A DNA stretch of 64,000 nucleotides from Uranotaenia lowii (lineage: Eukaryota; Arthropoda; Insecta; Diptera; Culicidae), in the NCBI RefSeq assembly GCF_029784155.1, contig NC_073693.1, positions 316,632,351-316,696,350 on the forward strand, in the 5' to 3' direction. Every line of letters begins with the position of its first letter. Position 1 is the first letter of the stretch. The notes under the pieces are model-generated. The model made no database searches, was not told the DNA's origin, and saw only the letters and a list, made by a program, of their open reading frames with translations. Below are positions 35,291-45,910 of this stretch, in pieces. Both the position numbers and the translations under genes were made by a program.

Positions 35291-36964
35291 TCTGTAAAAA
35301 TAATTAGTTCGTGTTAATACTTCTAGAACGACTTCTCCTTGTAGAATATTTGATAACTTTTTATTTAATAATATTTAGGATTATTCCAAGAATAATTTTG
35401 TGCTGTTTCTACAAAATGGAAGATGTGAAATTCAAACGTGTTATTTTTAAAGAACGAACTACAAAAGTGGATCAAACTCAAATTCGTATTGAATGATCTT
35501 AAAACTTGATCGTTATCGGGTTACATATCTTTTAAGAAAGCTTCCACCTTAAATGTTCTTTTTTTTTTTTGGAAAAAGTTACCGCTAGAATTTGTTATAA
35601 TACTGTATTGCAAATCTTTATTGCAGTATACTTTCAGGCGTTTAACGTTGCTAGCGACTCGAAATGCGTTATGATGGTATCATCAGTATATGCCCAGGTG
35701 CGCTACTGTGGCCTAAAAGCTACTGTGGCCTAAAAGCTACTGTGGCCTAAAAGCTACTGTGGCCTGATAGCGACTGTGGCTTTAAAGCTTTTAGCTTAGA
35801 TATCATTTACCCTCCTTTTTACTATCGTTTATTGAGTCAGTTTTCAATTGTTCCATGGTTTCATGGTCTGGTCATAGTCTGAACGTAAGTAAAATTAATA
35901 ATAAGAAATTCAAATAATGAAGAAATGAGTTTATTGGAAGGTTTGAATCAGCTAAAGGTATAATAAATTTATACTATGTAGACTACAATCACAATCGAAA
36001 ATTACCCTTACATTACACTGTTGAATAAAGAATAATGTATTTTCGGTTTTAAACATTTCGAGTTGTTTTCTAATAAAGTTGTTCTCAGTAAAAAATACTG
36101 TAATAAATTTCCTCGAAGATTCGCGTTTTCAGTTCGTAAGCGATTTATGAACCATCCTAGACAATAATAGTAACGCTTTCATTATGTCCAAGGGTAACAG
36201 GTGTAACGTAACTGGAGCCCCCTGCCAAGGCGGGTAAAGCTAGGTGTGTTCTTATACCAATGCACGGAATCGTCCATCTTGTGACCCTTGTGACAGGCAA
36301 TCGTAATCGTAGGCATGGTAGGCGAACAATTAGCTGTCAAAAAGCGCACCGTCTCCACCCCCCACCAATGAGAAACTTTTAGTACCCCTTGCCTACTTTT
36401 CCTCAGTATGCACCCACCCTACTGGAGGCACTCTGCCCCCTGCTCCCTTTTTTTGTCTATGTCAAATGCCAAATGTCAACAATGAAGTCCTTCGTTTGTT
36501 TTTATTCGTGCTTTGTGCAAAAAAATCGTTTGTTTCTCGTACATTTTTGTTTGGATGAGAGACTTTTCCTTTCGGTAAATTAAGGTTTTATTGATTATTA
36601 AGGATCAATCAACTGGGACAATCCGCTTTAATCAAGAACGTCAACGATAATGGTGCTGAAAATCAATTAGTTTCTGGACCCTTCTACTGCTGGATTTTCG
36701 TCAAAATTGTTTGGGCTTTAATGATTGACCCTGTATCCGTAAGTACTACAATTCCGTCCTTGTTGCGGAGGAAATAGGAACATTTGAGATTTTTTTTTCT
36801 TGTGGCAGTCTACATGACGTTCTTCTCAGTAACGAAACACGGCGGTTCTGCATAACACGAAAGGATCGGGTTCATTTTTTGGAACCTACCGAAGATAGAA
36901 TCTTTGTGTCTAGAATTTATTTAATATCGAATCAACCTTCTTGGGTAGTTATAAATTGAGAATA
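35291..36964. other. Region upstream of gag: possible leader, tandem repeat, GC-richer patch
   Basis: On the element's minus strand this would be leader and 5' LTR, but I cannot define LTR ends or a primer-binding site. The stretch 36200-36450 is GC-richer and includes AGGGGGCTCCAG-like sequence on the minus strand. No host gene is supported. Confidence 0.35.
35703..35790. repeat. 17-bp tandem repeat, about 4-5 copies
   Basis: Unit GCTACTGTGGCCTAAAA, with the first three copies identical and the last two diverging (GCGACTGTGGC). Confidence 0.9.
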
Positions 36965-39636
36965 GGGGATTTTTTTTTATTATCTGACAATTTGCGCCGG
37001 GGGTCTTCAGATTTTCCCCAAAATTGAAAATTGGGTTCATTTTTGCGACTTAAAAACACATGTATTTTTTCAGATTTCTAACATTTTTATTTTTTGAGTT
37101 AGCTTCGGTTAGATTTTTTTGTCAATAAAAAATAACCATTTTTCAAAGCTACATAACTCTGTTGTTTCTCAACGGAAATTATAAAATAGCACATCAAAAT
37201 GCATTGAAATTTTATCAGTTTTCCAAATATAATAGTTGAAAAAAATTAAATAATGACCTTCAACATGAAAAGTTGTAAATAAACTTTAAATGGTGTCTAA
37301 AAGTATCGTCTGCACCACCGAATATTTTGCAAAAAATATCTTTGTGTAGCTCGATTCATGATGCAACTTTCATCTGAAGACACCAAAGTGGGCCATTAAC
37401 ACCTTGAAGAGTTATGAAAGAAATAATGACAATAAATCTCTTTTTTTGCATCGAAAACAAACAATGGTGGAACAACTGCACTTGCATATGGAGATAGCAA
37501 GCACTTCTAACAACATGGAAACAAAAGAACTTACCAAAGCAGGTAAAAAACACAACTTTTTCGTGCTTTGTAGAGTGTTTGCAGCAAAACTGACCTTAAA
37601 TTTTAACCAAAATTCTGAGTATCGCGTTGTTTAAGTGATATAACTAATAATGGGAATGTTGCTTTTACAACCTGGTCATATACTATATAACTTATTAATT
37701 TTTCGATCAAAGATCATTGTGAAGCATAATCAATGCCAATAGTAGAAGGTTCAGTCCCTGTGTTTGAGATCACAAAAATGTGATTAAAAAAATGAAATAT
37801 AGACGTGCTTTACATAGTTTTTATATCGGGAGCTAAGCACTGGACACCAAAATCCTTTCCCATTGATCAAAAAAGTATGAGAAAGTGGCACAAAGGTTGT
37901 AGAAATTATCAAAGAGCTCAGTATGGCCAGCCCAGGCTGTAAAATGACGAAAATATGATACTTTTAACGTATTGGTTTTCTACATTCGCCCAGTTTTGAG
38001 GTTTATCATACTAGAACGAACATAATTCGTCGTCAGTGTTTTGCTACCTCGATCGCTCACACACGAATCTTCAGTGTTCCACCGTCCATTTTTAATCAAA
38101 TCTGGGGAATTACGGATGCAAAACTTAGCGCATAATCTTCTAAAAATGACAGTAAAATGTGCATAACTTGTTGTGACCTGGTGCAAAACTGGGTATAAAC
38201 GAATACATTATTAGATTTTTGGATATAACATGAAGTCAGTTAAGCTGCAATAATCTACCGCCCCTTCTTTCATAACAGTCCCATATACAAAAATAAGCAA
38301 GCGAGACAATCAGCTTTTTCTGTTTTGGAATATATTTTTAAATTGTGACCACCACTTTCAGCATAAACGAAAATCGTTTCTAGGTTGTCATAATAAATCG
38401 TTAGGCCTGAAATTTTCGAAATTGGGTTATTGGTAAGGTCGAGAGCACCATTTTTATTCATTATGGGACTGTTAATCGACCATATTTGAAACCTTTTTCG
38501 AATTTACTAGCATAACAGTCCCATACAAAATATATTTTTCTCACCAAGCTACTTTCTAAGACTTAAATTTGATCATTTTTGAACTTCTAAATGCAATTGT
38601 CAGAAAAAGAAACATACTTTTGCAAAAAAATATCATGAATTCCACATTGTAAGTTGAATCTTTTTACGATTTTTGATTGCATCCGATAGTTTTTCGCTCA
38701 GGAAGTCATTCCTAAGAAAGTCAAACCTGCCTTCGAAAACTAGTGTGCATCATTCGACATCAAGTGAGTTAAAAAAAAGTTTAAATGATTCAAAGCAATT
38801 AACCCAAGACTATTTCGCCGAAAGAAACATTGAAAAGTAACCAAATCCGTGGTATTTCACAAATGGGACTGTTATTCAGGTATATTTCATATAGGACAGC
38901 CACGAATTGATATTTTTTTCGAAATTTCTAGAACAAAACCTCTTTTTTTAGTCTTTTATGTTGAAGCCTTATGTTAACCTAAAATGACGAAAATTCATAT
39001 GGGACTGTTGTGCGAGTGAGGGCAGTCTGAAAAGGACGAAAAAATAGTGCTTTTTACCAGCTTTGATAAGTTCTTTTGTTTCCATGTTGTTAGAAGTGCT
39101 TGCTATCTCCATATGTGAGTGCAGTTGTTCCACCATTGTTTGTTTTCGATGCAAAAAAAGAGATTTATTGTCATTATTTCTTTCATAACTCTTCAAGGTG
39201 TTAATGGCCCACTTTTGTGTCTTCAGATGAAAGTTGCATCATGAATCGAGCTACACAAAGATATTTTTTGCAAAATATTCGGTGGTGCAGACGGTACTTT
39301 TAGACGCCATTTAAAGTTTATTTACAACTTTTCATGTTGAAGGTCATTATTTAATTTTTTTCAACTATTATATTTGGAAAGCTGATAAAATTTCAATGCA
39401 TTTTGATGTGCTATTTTATAATTTCCGTTGAGAAACAACAGAGTTATGTAGCTTTGAAAAATGGTTATTTTTTATTGACAAAAAAATCTAACCGAAGCTA
39501 ACTCAAAAAATAAAAATGTTAGAAATCTGAAAAAATACATGTGTTTTTAGGTCGCAAAAATGAACCAAATTTTCAATTTTGGGGATGATCTGAAGACCAC
39601 CGGCGCAAACCCGTCAGATAATAAAAAAAAATCCCC
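36965..39636. mobile_element. Foldback element with ~605-bp inverted arms, 2.67 kb
   Basis: Left arm 36965-37567 and right arm 39031-39636 are inverted copies with few differences. Outer termini read GGGGATTTTTTTTTATTATC on both ends, and both are flanked by AATA (36961-36964 and 39637-39640), a plausible 4-bp target duplication. The interior (about 1.46 kb) has no transposase frame. It carries at least five copies of an ATGGGACTGTT word in both orientations, listed separately. The two 60-76-codon frames beginning MKSYERNNDNKS are the same frame in the two arms and show only that the arms match. Structure fits a non-autonomous foldback or long-TIR DNA transposon; the superfamily is unknown. 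Confidence 0.85.
38272..39010. repeat. Dispersed ATGGGACTGTT motif, both orientations
   Basis: Copies near 38272 (inverted: AACAGTCCCAT), 38462, 38514 (inverted), 38863 and 38998, each usually followed or preceded by AT. They all lie in the interior of the foldback element. They may be binding sites or remnants of a shorter palindromic repeat. Confidence 0.65.
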
Positions 39637-39839
39637 AATACCAAGGTTTTTAAACATGACTTATATTATAATCCTTATGTTAGCACGACAACCTAATCTT
39701 CACATTCAGGTTTTATTTCCTGACCTGCATGATGAGAAGTCCTCTAATAATTTCTTAGAATACTTCAAAATAAAAACCTCGATTTTCTATCCATTCAGCG
39801 AAAGGACTGGATAGTTTAGATTCAAATAAAAAGAATGAT

Positions 39840-41345
39840 TACGCAGGTCATTTCGTTATTGCCCAACCATTCGTTGGCTGAGATCTGTGTTATCTTGACT
39901 AAAACGATATTTTTCCTCTAATTGGCTCCGTTTTACTAATTACTCTGATCAGGTCATTTTTTTATAGTTATTTAATTTTGGTTTCAAACAAAAAGTTCTA
40001 TTTAATATTTTATTCAAATCCATTTAAATTTCTTGGCTGTTGGCTTTTTGTTGTTCCATTCACCCTACAGCGGCGAAGATTTGTTTTAAAATACTCACTA
40101 CGAAATTTTATGAGTAGTATTTTTGTTTTGTTTTACTCAGTTACACTGACCTTCGGCGGCAGTTATTTTTTAACATTCGGTTCAAAGAAAAAGATCCATT
40201 ACCGAATTTGGTTTCAGTACGAATTGTTTTTATTTCTGACCTTTTGTCAGCAGAGTTTGTTAATATTTCGGTTAGATGAAAAAAAAATCATTCAAAATTC
40301 TTGGCTTCTTCTTCTCCGTTAGTTGTTTGGTTTTATTGTTTTTCTTAGTTACTCTGACCGTTCGGTGGTAGATTTTTCCTAATTTTGGTTTAAAAATAAA
40401 AAGATCCATTTCAAAATTTGATTCCATTTCGAATCGGTATTCTATGACTTTCGTCGGCAGAGTCTTATAATATTTCGGTTAAGTAAAAAAAACCATCTAA
40501 AATTCTTGGTTGCTTCCCGACCAAGTTCAAGTTGTTTTTTTTTTCTTTCTATTCTTTTACTCAGTTACTCTTACCTTTCGGGCAGGGGTTTATGATACAT
40601 ATTTCGGTTAAGTTAAAAAATCCCTTTCAAATTCTTGGCTTCTTCTTGACCAAGTTATTGTTTTGCTTTACTCAGTTACTCTGACCTTTCGGCGGCAGAG
40701 TTTTGAAATTTTCGGTTCGAAGTAAAAAAATCCATTACAAAACTTGATTTCAGTACGAATCGCTATTCTCTGACCTTTCGTCGGCAGAGTTCTATGATAT
40801 TTCGGTTAAGTAAAAAAAATCAATTTAAAATTCTTGGCTTCTTCTGGACCAAGTTTGAGCTGTTTTTTTTTTCTCTATTGTTTTACTCAGTTACTCTGAC
40901 CTTTCAGCGGCAGAGTTTTTAAATTTTCGGTTCGAAATAAAAAAATCCATTACAAAATTTGATTCCAGTTCGAATCGTTATTCTCTGACCTTTCGTCGGC
41001 AGAGTTCTATGATATTTCGGTTAAGTAAAAAAAATCCATTTAAAATTCTTGGCTTCTTCTGGACCAAGTTTGAGCTGTTTTTTCTCTCTATTGTTTTACT
41101 CAGTTACTCTGACCTTTCGGCGGCAAAGTTTTTTAAAATTTTCGGTTCGAAATAAAAAAATCCATTACAAAATTTGATTCCAGTTCGAATCGTTATTCTC
41201 TGACCTTTCGTCGGCAGAGTTCTATGATATTTCGGTTAAGTAAAAAAAATCCATTTAAAATTCTTGGCTTCTTCTAGATCAAGTCATCGTAGTGTTTTAC
41301 TCAGTTACTCTGACCTTTCGGCGGCAGAGATTTTTCTTATTTTCG
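39840..41345. repeat. Satellite block, ~210-bp monomer of two half-units
   Basis: TTACTCAGTTACTCTGACCT followed by TTCGGCGGCAGAG begins copies near 40671, 40884, 41097 and 41298 and, more diverged, near 40135, 40345 and 40560. Each contains a second half-unit reading CTGACCTTTCGTCGGCAGAG then TATGATATTTCGGTTAAG (near 40238, 40445, 40765, 40985, 41200). The leftmost 250 bp are degenerate copies. The spacing of about 213 bp is regular in the right part, so homogenisation is recent there. The block lies just downstream of the splice donor at 41578, so it is probably within the first intron of that minus-strand gene. Confidence 0.88.
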
Positions 41346-41578
41346 GTTTAAGATAAAAATTATTATCACATTCATTTAGGTTATGTTTTGTGGCCGAGAT
41401 TGAAAACTTAGATAGCATAATCAAATCAATTTCGATTCAAAAGGTTAGGCAATGCTGTTTGCAAATGGCGTCGCATCATCCAGGCAATTCACATGTTTGC
41501 AATGCAGTGAAAATCAAATGAAGTATAATAATTGAATGGTGTTTTGGGACTATCAACTTTTATTATCCGAACACTTAC

Positions 41579-41634
41579 CGATTGGGAGCGTATGGAGCGC
41601 CAATGTAGCGACCGGAAGTTCCTTCGTCGGACAT
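41579..41634 (-). CDS. First coding exon of an unidentified host gene
   Basis: An ATG in an ideal insect context (AAAACAAAATG) opens a short frame coding for MSDEGTSGRYIGAPYAPN plus two bases. It ends at CG followed by GTAAGTG, a perfect splice donor at 41578 downward. The upstream 5' region has candidate TATA and initiator elements. The rest of the gene should lie on the minus strand at lower coordinates, past the satellite, but I recognise no convincing second exon in the window, so it may be outside or a long intron away. The N-terminal peptide is small, polar and Gly/Pro/Tyr-rich with no signal peptide; I do not recognise the family. What is seen is a start, codons and donor in register. 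That it is a gene is inferred. Confidence 0.55.
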
Positions 41635-41841
41635 TTTGTTTTCTTTTGCACCTTATCGCGAGTTAGTAGAAACGCGTCAGTCCACACTAAACTAACTTTT
41701 CTAACTGCCAGAATCGGTTACTCCTACCAATCACTTCCTAAGGACGAGCACCTACACACATATACACACACTGTCCTTTTTTCCTTGCCGATCACACTCA
41801 CACAATAGTCATTTGCCCGAACTTCCCTACTACACACTATT
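41635..41841 (-). other. Probable 5' UTR of the gene starting at 41634
   Basis: About 207 nt between the candidate start site and the ATG. Moderate GC, no upstream ATG in a strong context noticed, includes CA-rich stretches near 41755-41815. Confidence 0.4.
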
Positions 41842-41975
41842 CAGTCATCTGATATAAATATATATAACTACTCAATCTTTATACACGCTCCTGATTCCTA
41901 CACGCTTTTCACGATTTAGTCATCTGATATATTTAATTACTTACTCTTTATACACGCTCCTGATTCCTACACATG
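41842..41975 (-). promoter_or_regulatory. Tandemly duplicated core promoter candidate
   Basis: Two direct copies of a ~65-75-bp unit. On the minus strand each reads GTGTAGGAATCAGGAGCGTG, then TATAAAG, then an AT-rich spacer and ATATCAGATGACT. TATAAAG lies at 41952-41946 with a TCAG initiator A at 41925 (27 nt), and at 41883-41877 with an initiator A at 41850 (33 nt). The spacing of the first copy is the textbook TATA-to-initiator distance. Both would drive the gene whose ATG is at 41634. The duplication is seen directly; promoter function is inferred. Confidence 0.5.
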
Positions 41976-42359
41976 GGACGTTGTTAGTTCGGGTAAAAAG
42001 TTGGTTCCAAATTTCGGGAGAGTTTCCCACCGATTCGTAACGTAACGGCAAGTATGAGCAGAGCATCATCATCTCAATCAATGGGAAAGTGCATACAGCC
42101 AGTCAGTCAGTCTCGGCTATTAACGGGCTAGTTCCACGCTTTCGTCGCTTTTGTGTCATTGCTAGCTCCCTAGATAATCGGCGCAAGCTAGTATGGAATC
42201 GTTCCACCCAGTCCATTGAGTGGTGATGTTTTATGAAGCTTTTCCAATAAAATCGAAGCTCTTCGAATGGCAAAAACTTGCAGCTCATTTCAGTTAACGT
42301 ACGTGTACGGGAATTCATTGGCAATTTATGAAGAAGCGGGGTATGACGCACGTTAAGAG
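41976..42359. other. Upstream flank of the promoter
   Basis: Moderate GC. An 82-codon minus-strand frame (42103-42351) lacks recognisable domains. It could be upstream untranslated or regulatory sequence. If the 373-bp repeat is the end of a longer element, part of this stretch may belong to that element. Confidence 0.35.
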
Positions 42360-42732
42360 TAATTTTTCAGCAAGTGATTTTTTTACGACACATCTCGTGT
42401 TTGTCTTTCACAAGTTGTTTGAATTTCCATTCGGTTTTCAATGTAGTTTTTAAGCTCTGTGTAGCAAAAAAAGTTACAGTGGTTGTATATATGAAACGAC
42501 CGAGAAGTTCACGTAGAATTACTACAGCCTATCCCGAGTCAATATGTTTTTCGTTTCAAATAAGCATTCTAGAATAAAGTATGTCGAATTTTTTAAAGGA
42601 ACTTAACTTCGAAAAAAATCATTCTTCCATAAATTGTCGTTTTAATAACTATTAATGGTCTAAATCGACCCATAAAGATAGTATGCAGCTTTTTCAACTG
42701 CATAACAAAAGGCGAATTAAATATAAGTATAA
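42360..42732. repeat. 373-bp direct repeat, copy 2
   Basis: Identical to 30052-30424, ending ATATAAGTATAAG before unique sequence. See copy 1 for interpretation. The frame starting near 42374 is the same as the one entering from the gap at copy 1 and has no known domain. Confidence 0.8.
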
Positions 42733-42941
42733 GCAGAAACAAGGCCGATGTCGTCGAAATTATGCGCCCGGCAGTTATGCAAATAATGTGATAAACACAT
42801 GAGCTTTGTATCAAACGCTTGCGAGAAAAGCCTACAATGACTGCTTTGATCTAAACGCTTGACTCAGGGCAAAAGCTCTCAAACTGTTTTTAGTCTCATG
42901 CGTCTCGTTGGATTGGAATCAGTATCATGTTTTCATTTCCC

Positions 42942-43554
42942 TTAACCTTCCCATGCCGTTCGGGTCAATATGACCCGAAGCGCACATTTAAAATCTCTTC
43001 ATCATCATTCCAATATACTGAAGAACTAGGAATTTTGACAGACCAAGTATGTTCTATGAAAATAATGATCAAATTAACGTCAAAAAATTGAAATTTGAGT
43101 TTTGAAAATCGGTTCATTGGGAAATGAAATACAGCTAAGCAAAGCAAAAATTGGATAACGTTTTTTTGAAGTTAGATTTTTTTCTACCGGAAGATCTGAG
43201 ATAGCGGTCAAAACTTTCATTGGACCCCAACATATCTATACACTGTCGGATAGATGGATTCTTGACGATTTCAAACATCAATGAAACACTTAAATACAGA
43301 AAAGCTGTTAAAAGTTATGAGCATTTTAAAAATAAAATTGATTTTTCGGACTTTTTACTTTCTGAACCAGTTTCTGATAACTTGGTAATACATATCGACT
43401 TTATTTTAAAATTTTGAGTAATAAGAACAAATTACCTACACAATGAATATAATATCATCAAAATCGGTTAACATTTACAGCCAGGAGAACGAAATCAAAC
43501 TACAACTCAAATTTCCCCGAAACGGATATTTTGCGAACGGCATGGGAAGGTTAA
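42942..43554. mobile_element. piggyBac-type MITE, complete
   Basis: A 605-bp element (42946-43550) with perfect 17-bp terminal inverted repeats CCTTCCCATGCCGTTCG, flanked on both sides by TTAA (42942-42945, 43551-43554), the target site of piggyBac transposases. Just inside the left end is a palindrome, TTCGGGTCA-ATA-TGACCCGAA. There is no transposase frame, so it depends on a source elsewhere. A truncated relative lies at 29179-29375. The frames of about 60 codons inside are not conserved coding sequence. Confidence 0.9.
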
Positions 43555-43714
43555 GATCACATAGCAATCACTAGCTTAAACTGTTGCTTAAACACGAGAT
43601 TCCCGAGGAAGCGTTAGATTGACCATGTTTTCATATCTACAAATAACAAAAAAAGGCCCTTTTCAGGGCCAAAATCTTAAAGAGAGTTGCGCTTGACTTT
43701 TCTTTTACAATAGG

Positions 43715-44237
43715 TGGATGACGAGTGCGTTGTGTTGGTGGTGCTTGACGGGTGGGTGGTGTGTGATGGGTGGGTGGTGTGTGATGGGTGGGCGGTGTGT
43801 TATGGGTGGGTGGTGTTTGATGAGCTGTGGTGGTGCGTGATGGGTGGGTGGTGTGTGATGGGTCGGTGACAGCCTTGCCAGATCTACGGATTTCTCCGTA
43901 GATCTACGGATTTTAAGCATTTCTACGGAGCTACGGATCGATGCTCGAAATCTACGGATTTTCAGCATTTCCTACGGATTTTCTACGGATTATCGAATAA
44001 ATTCAAGGGATTCTGCGGATAAATGAAAATTCTACCTGACGACCAAAAAAAAAAAAAAAGGTCATCACGTTTTATTTAGCCGAAATCAGTACATTTTTCG
44101 ATTTTTGGGAAATCTACGGACTTGAGTGGTTTTCAATCTGGCAACGCTGGTCGGTGATGTGTGATGGATGGGTGATGTGCGATGGGTGGGTGGTATTTAA
44201 TGGGCGGGAGTTGTGTTACGTGCGGGTGGTGTGCGAT
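43715..44237. repeat. GATGGGTGGGTGGTGTGT minisatellite
   Basis: Imperfect tandem 18-20-bp units of GATGGGTGGGTGGTGTGT type on both sides of an inserted MITE, grading into the (GT)n run on the right. His/Pro-rich frames on the minus strand are repeat translations. Confidence 0.85.
43870..44149. mobile_element. hAT-type MITE copy A, with 8-bp TSD
   Basis: 280-bp element starting CAGCCTTGCCAGATCTACGG and ending in ATCTGGCAACGCTG, i.e. terminal inverted repeats of CAGCGTTGCCAGAT type. It is flanked by exact GTCGGTGA duplications (43862-43869 and 44150-44157). CAG termini and 8-bp duplications are hAT hallmarks. The interior repeats TCTACGGATTT several times. It sits in the minisatellite, so the insertion postdates that array. 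No coding capacity. Confidence 0.9.
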
Positions 44238-45141
<904 letters not shown>

Positions 45142-45147
45142 TTTATT
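45142..45147 (-). terminator. Poly(A) signal AATAAA of the TIL gene
   Basis: Minus-strand AATAAA 17 nt beyond the stop codon. The short 3' UTR is typical of small insect secreted-peptide genes. Confidence 0.7.
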
Positions 45148-45164
45148 TTTAAACAGTCAGGTAT

Positions 45165-45492
45165 TCAGCACCAGGTCGGTTTAATGCAGGCACCGTTGGG
45201 AACTTTACGAACGTAGCCCTTATTGCAGAAACATCCTTTGGGGCACATCAGGCAATAGATTGGTTCAAAGGGAACGCCACACACTCGCTCATTGCACGGG
45301 CCACAGGTCGTGTAGGTTTCATTAGGCCGGCAATCAACTAAAAATTGGAAAATAAGCTTAGCTTTATGTCGGGTCCTTCTGGTAGAAAAAAAACATAAAC
45401 AAATTTGAAAACTTACGTTGACTGTTGGCCTTGCGAGCTGTCGTTAGCTGTAAGACTGCAACGCAAGCACAGATCAGAAAAAGAACCTTCAT
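45165..45492 (-). CDS. Secreted TIL-domain (trypsin-inhibitor-like) cysteine-rich peptide
   Basis: Two exons: 45417-45492 and 45165-45337, joined across a 79-nt intron with GTAAGT donor and TTTTTAG acceptor, giving 82 residues. Residues 1-19 (MKVLFLICACVAVLQLTTA) form a signal peptide. The mature part from about 20 has exactly ten cysteines (28, 37, 40, 45, 54, 57, 61, 63, 76, 82) in the TIL pattern, including PKGCFCNKGYVR, and ends on the last cysteine. TIL domains are five-disulfide folds that in arthropods usually inhibit trypsin- or chymotrypsin-like serine proteases or microbial proteases and act outside the cell. The reactive-site loop would lie near residues 46-53 (GVPFEPIY), which suggests no obvious trypsin-type P1 Lys/Arg. 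Both exons lie in frame with no stop. Target protease and tissue are not visible. Confidence 0.88.
45338..45416 (-). other. Intron of the TIL gene
   Basis: 79 nt, AT-rich, phase 1, donor CAAC/GTAAGT and acceptor CCAATTTTTAG. Size is typical for compact insect introns. Confidence 0.85.
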
Positions 45493-45540
45493 CTTGAGAA
45501 ATTATTGCTAGGATCTATCTTTTCCACAGTTGAACCTCGA

Positions 45541-45576
45541 ACTGAACAAAAACCGCCAATGATTAGCTTTTAAAAC
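45541..45576 (-). promoter_or_regulatory. Core promoter of the TIL gene
   Basis: Minus-strand TTTTAAAAG (about 45575-45567) is TATA-like. It lies ~28-31 nt upstream of a TCAGT arthropod initiator (45545-45541, start A at 45543). This gives a 5' UTR of about 51 nt before the ATG at 45492. Confidence 0.65.
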
Positions 45577-45910
45577 ATATCCAATGTTGATTCAGATGCT
45601 TCATATACTATATAAAAATATTTTCAAAATTTTGCTTACCTAATATTTACACTTGAACGGAAAATATTTGATTATTGTTGTTTGTCTAGTTGTTTCGATA
45701 TTTTCATTCTTCAAAACAAAATGTTTGATAATAATGTTTTATTACAATCTATGCCTTTCGAGCATTCGCTCGACAAACCATTCAGTGGATATTAGCTACC
45801 AAACGCATCATTACTTCGCACAGTGCTCGAGCAATAAACTTTTGAGAAAACAATTATTAGCGCCATCCCCTTAAGTTTAACGCATTTGATGTTATGAACA
45901 AAATTTACAA
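45577..45910. other. Upstream flank of the TIL gene
   Basis: AT-rich; no further gene recognised. Confidence 0.5.

Noticed and set aside
36965..39640. Two similar 75-codon frames starting MKSYERNNDNKS, read at first as a duplicated gene
   Set aside because: They lie in inverted arms of the foldback element and end differently; the match reflects the arms, not a conserved protein.
42103..42351. 82-codon minus-strand frame upstream of the duplicated promoter
   Set aside because: No recognisable domain and no splice or promoter context of its own; kept as part of the upstream flank.
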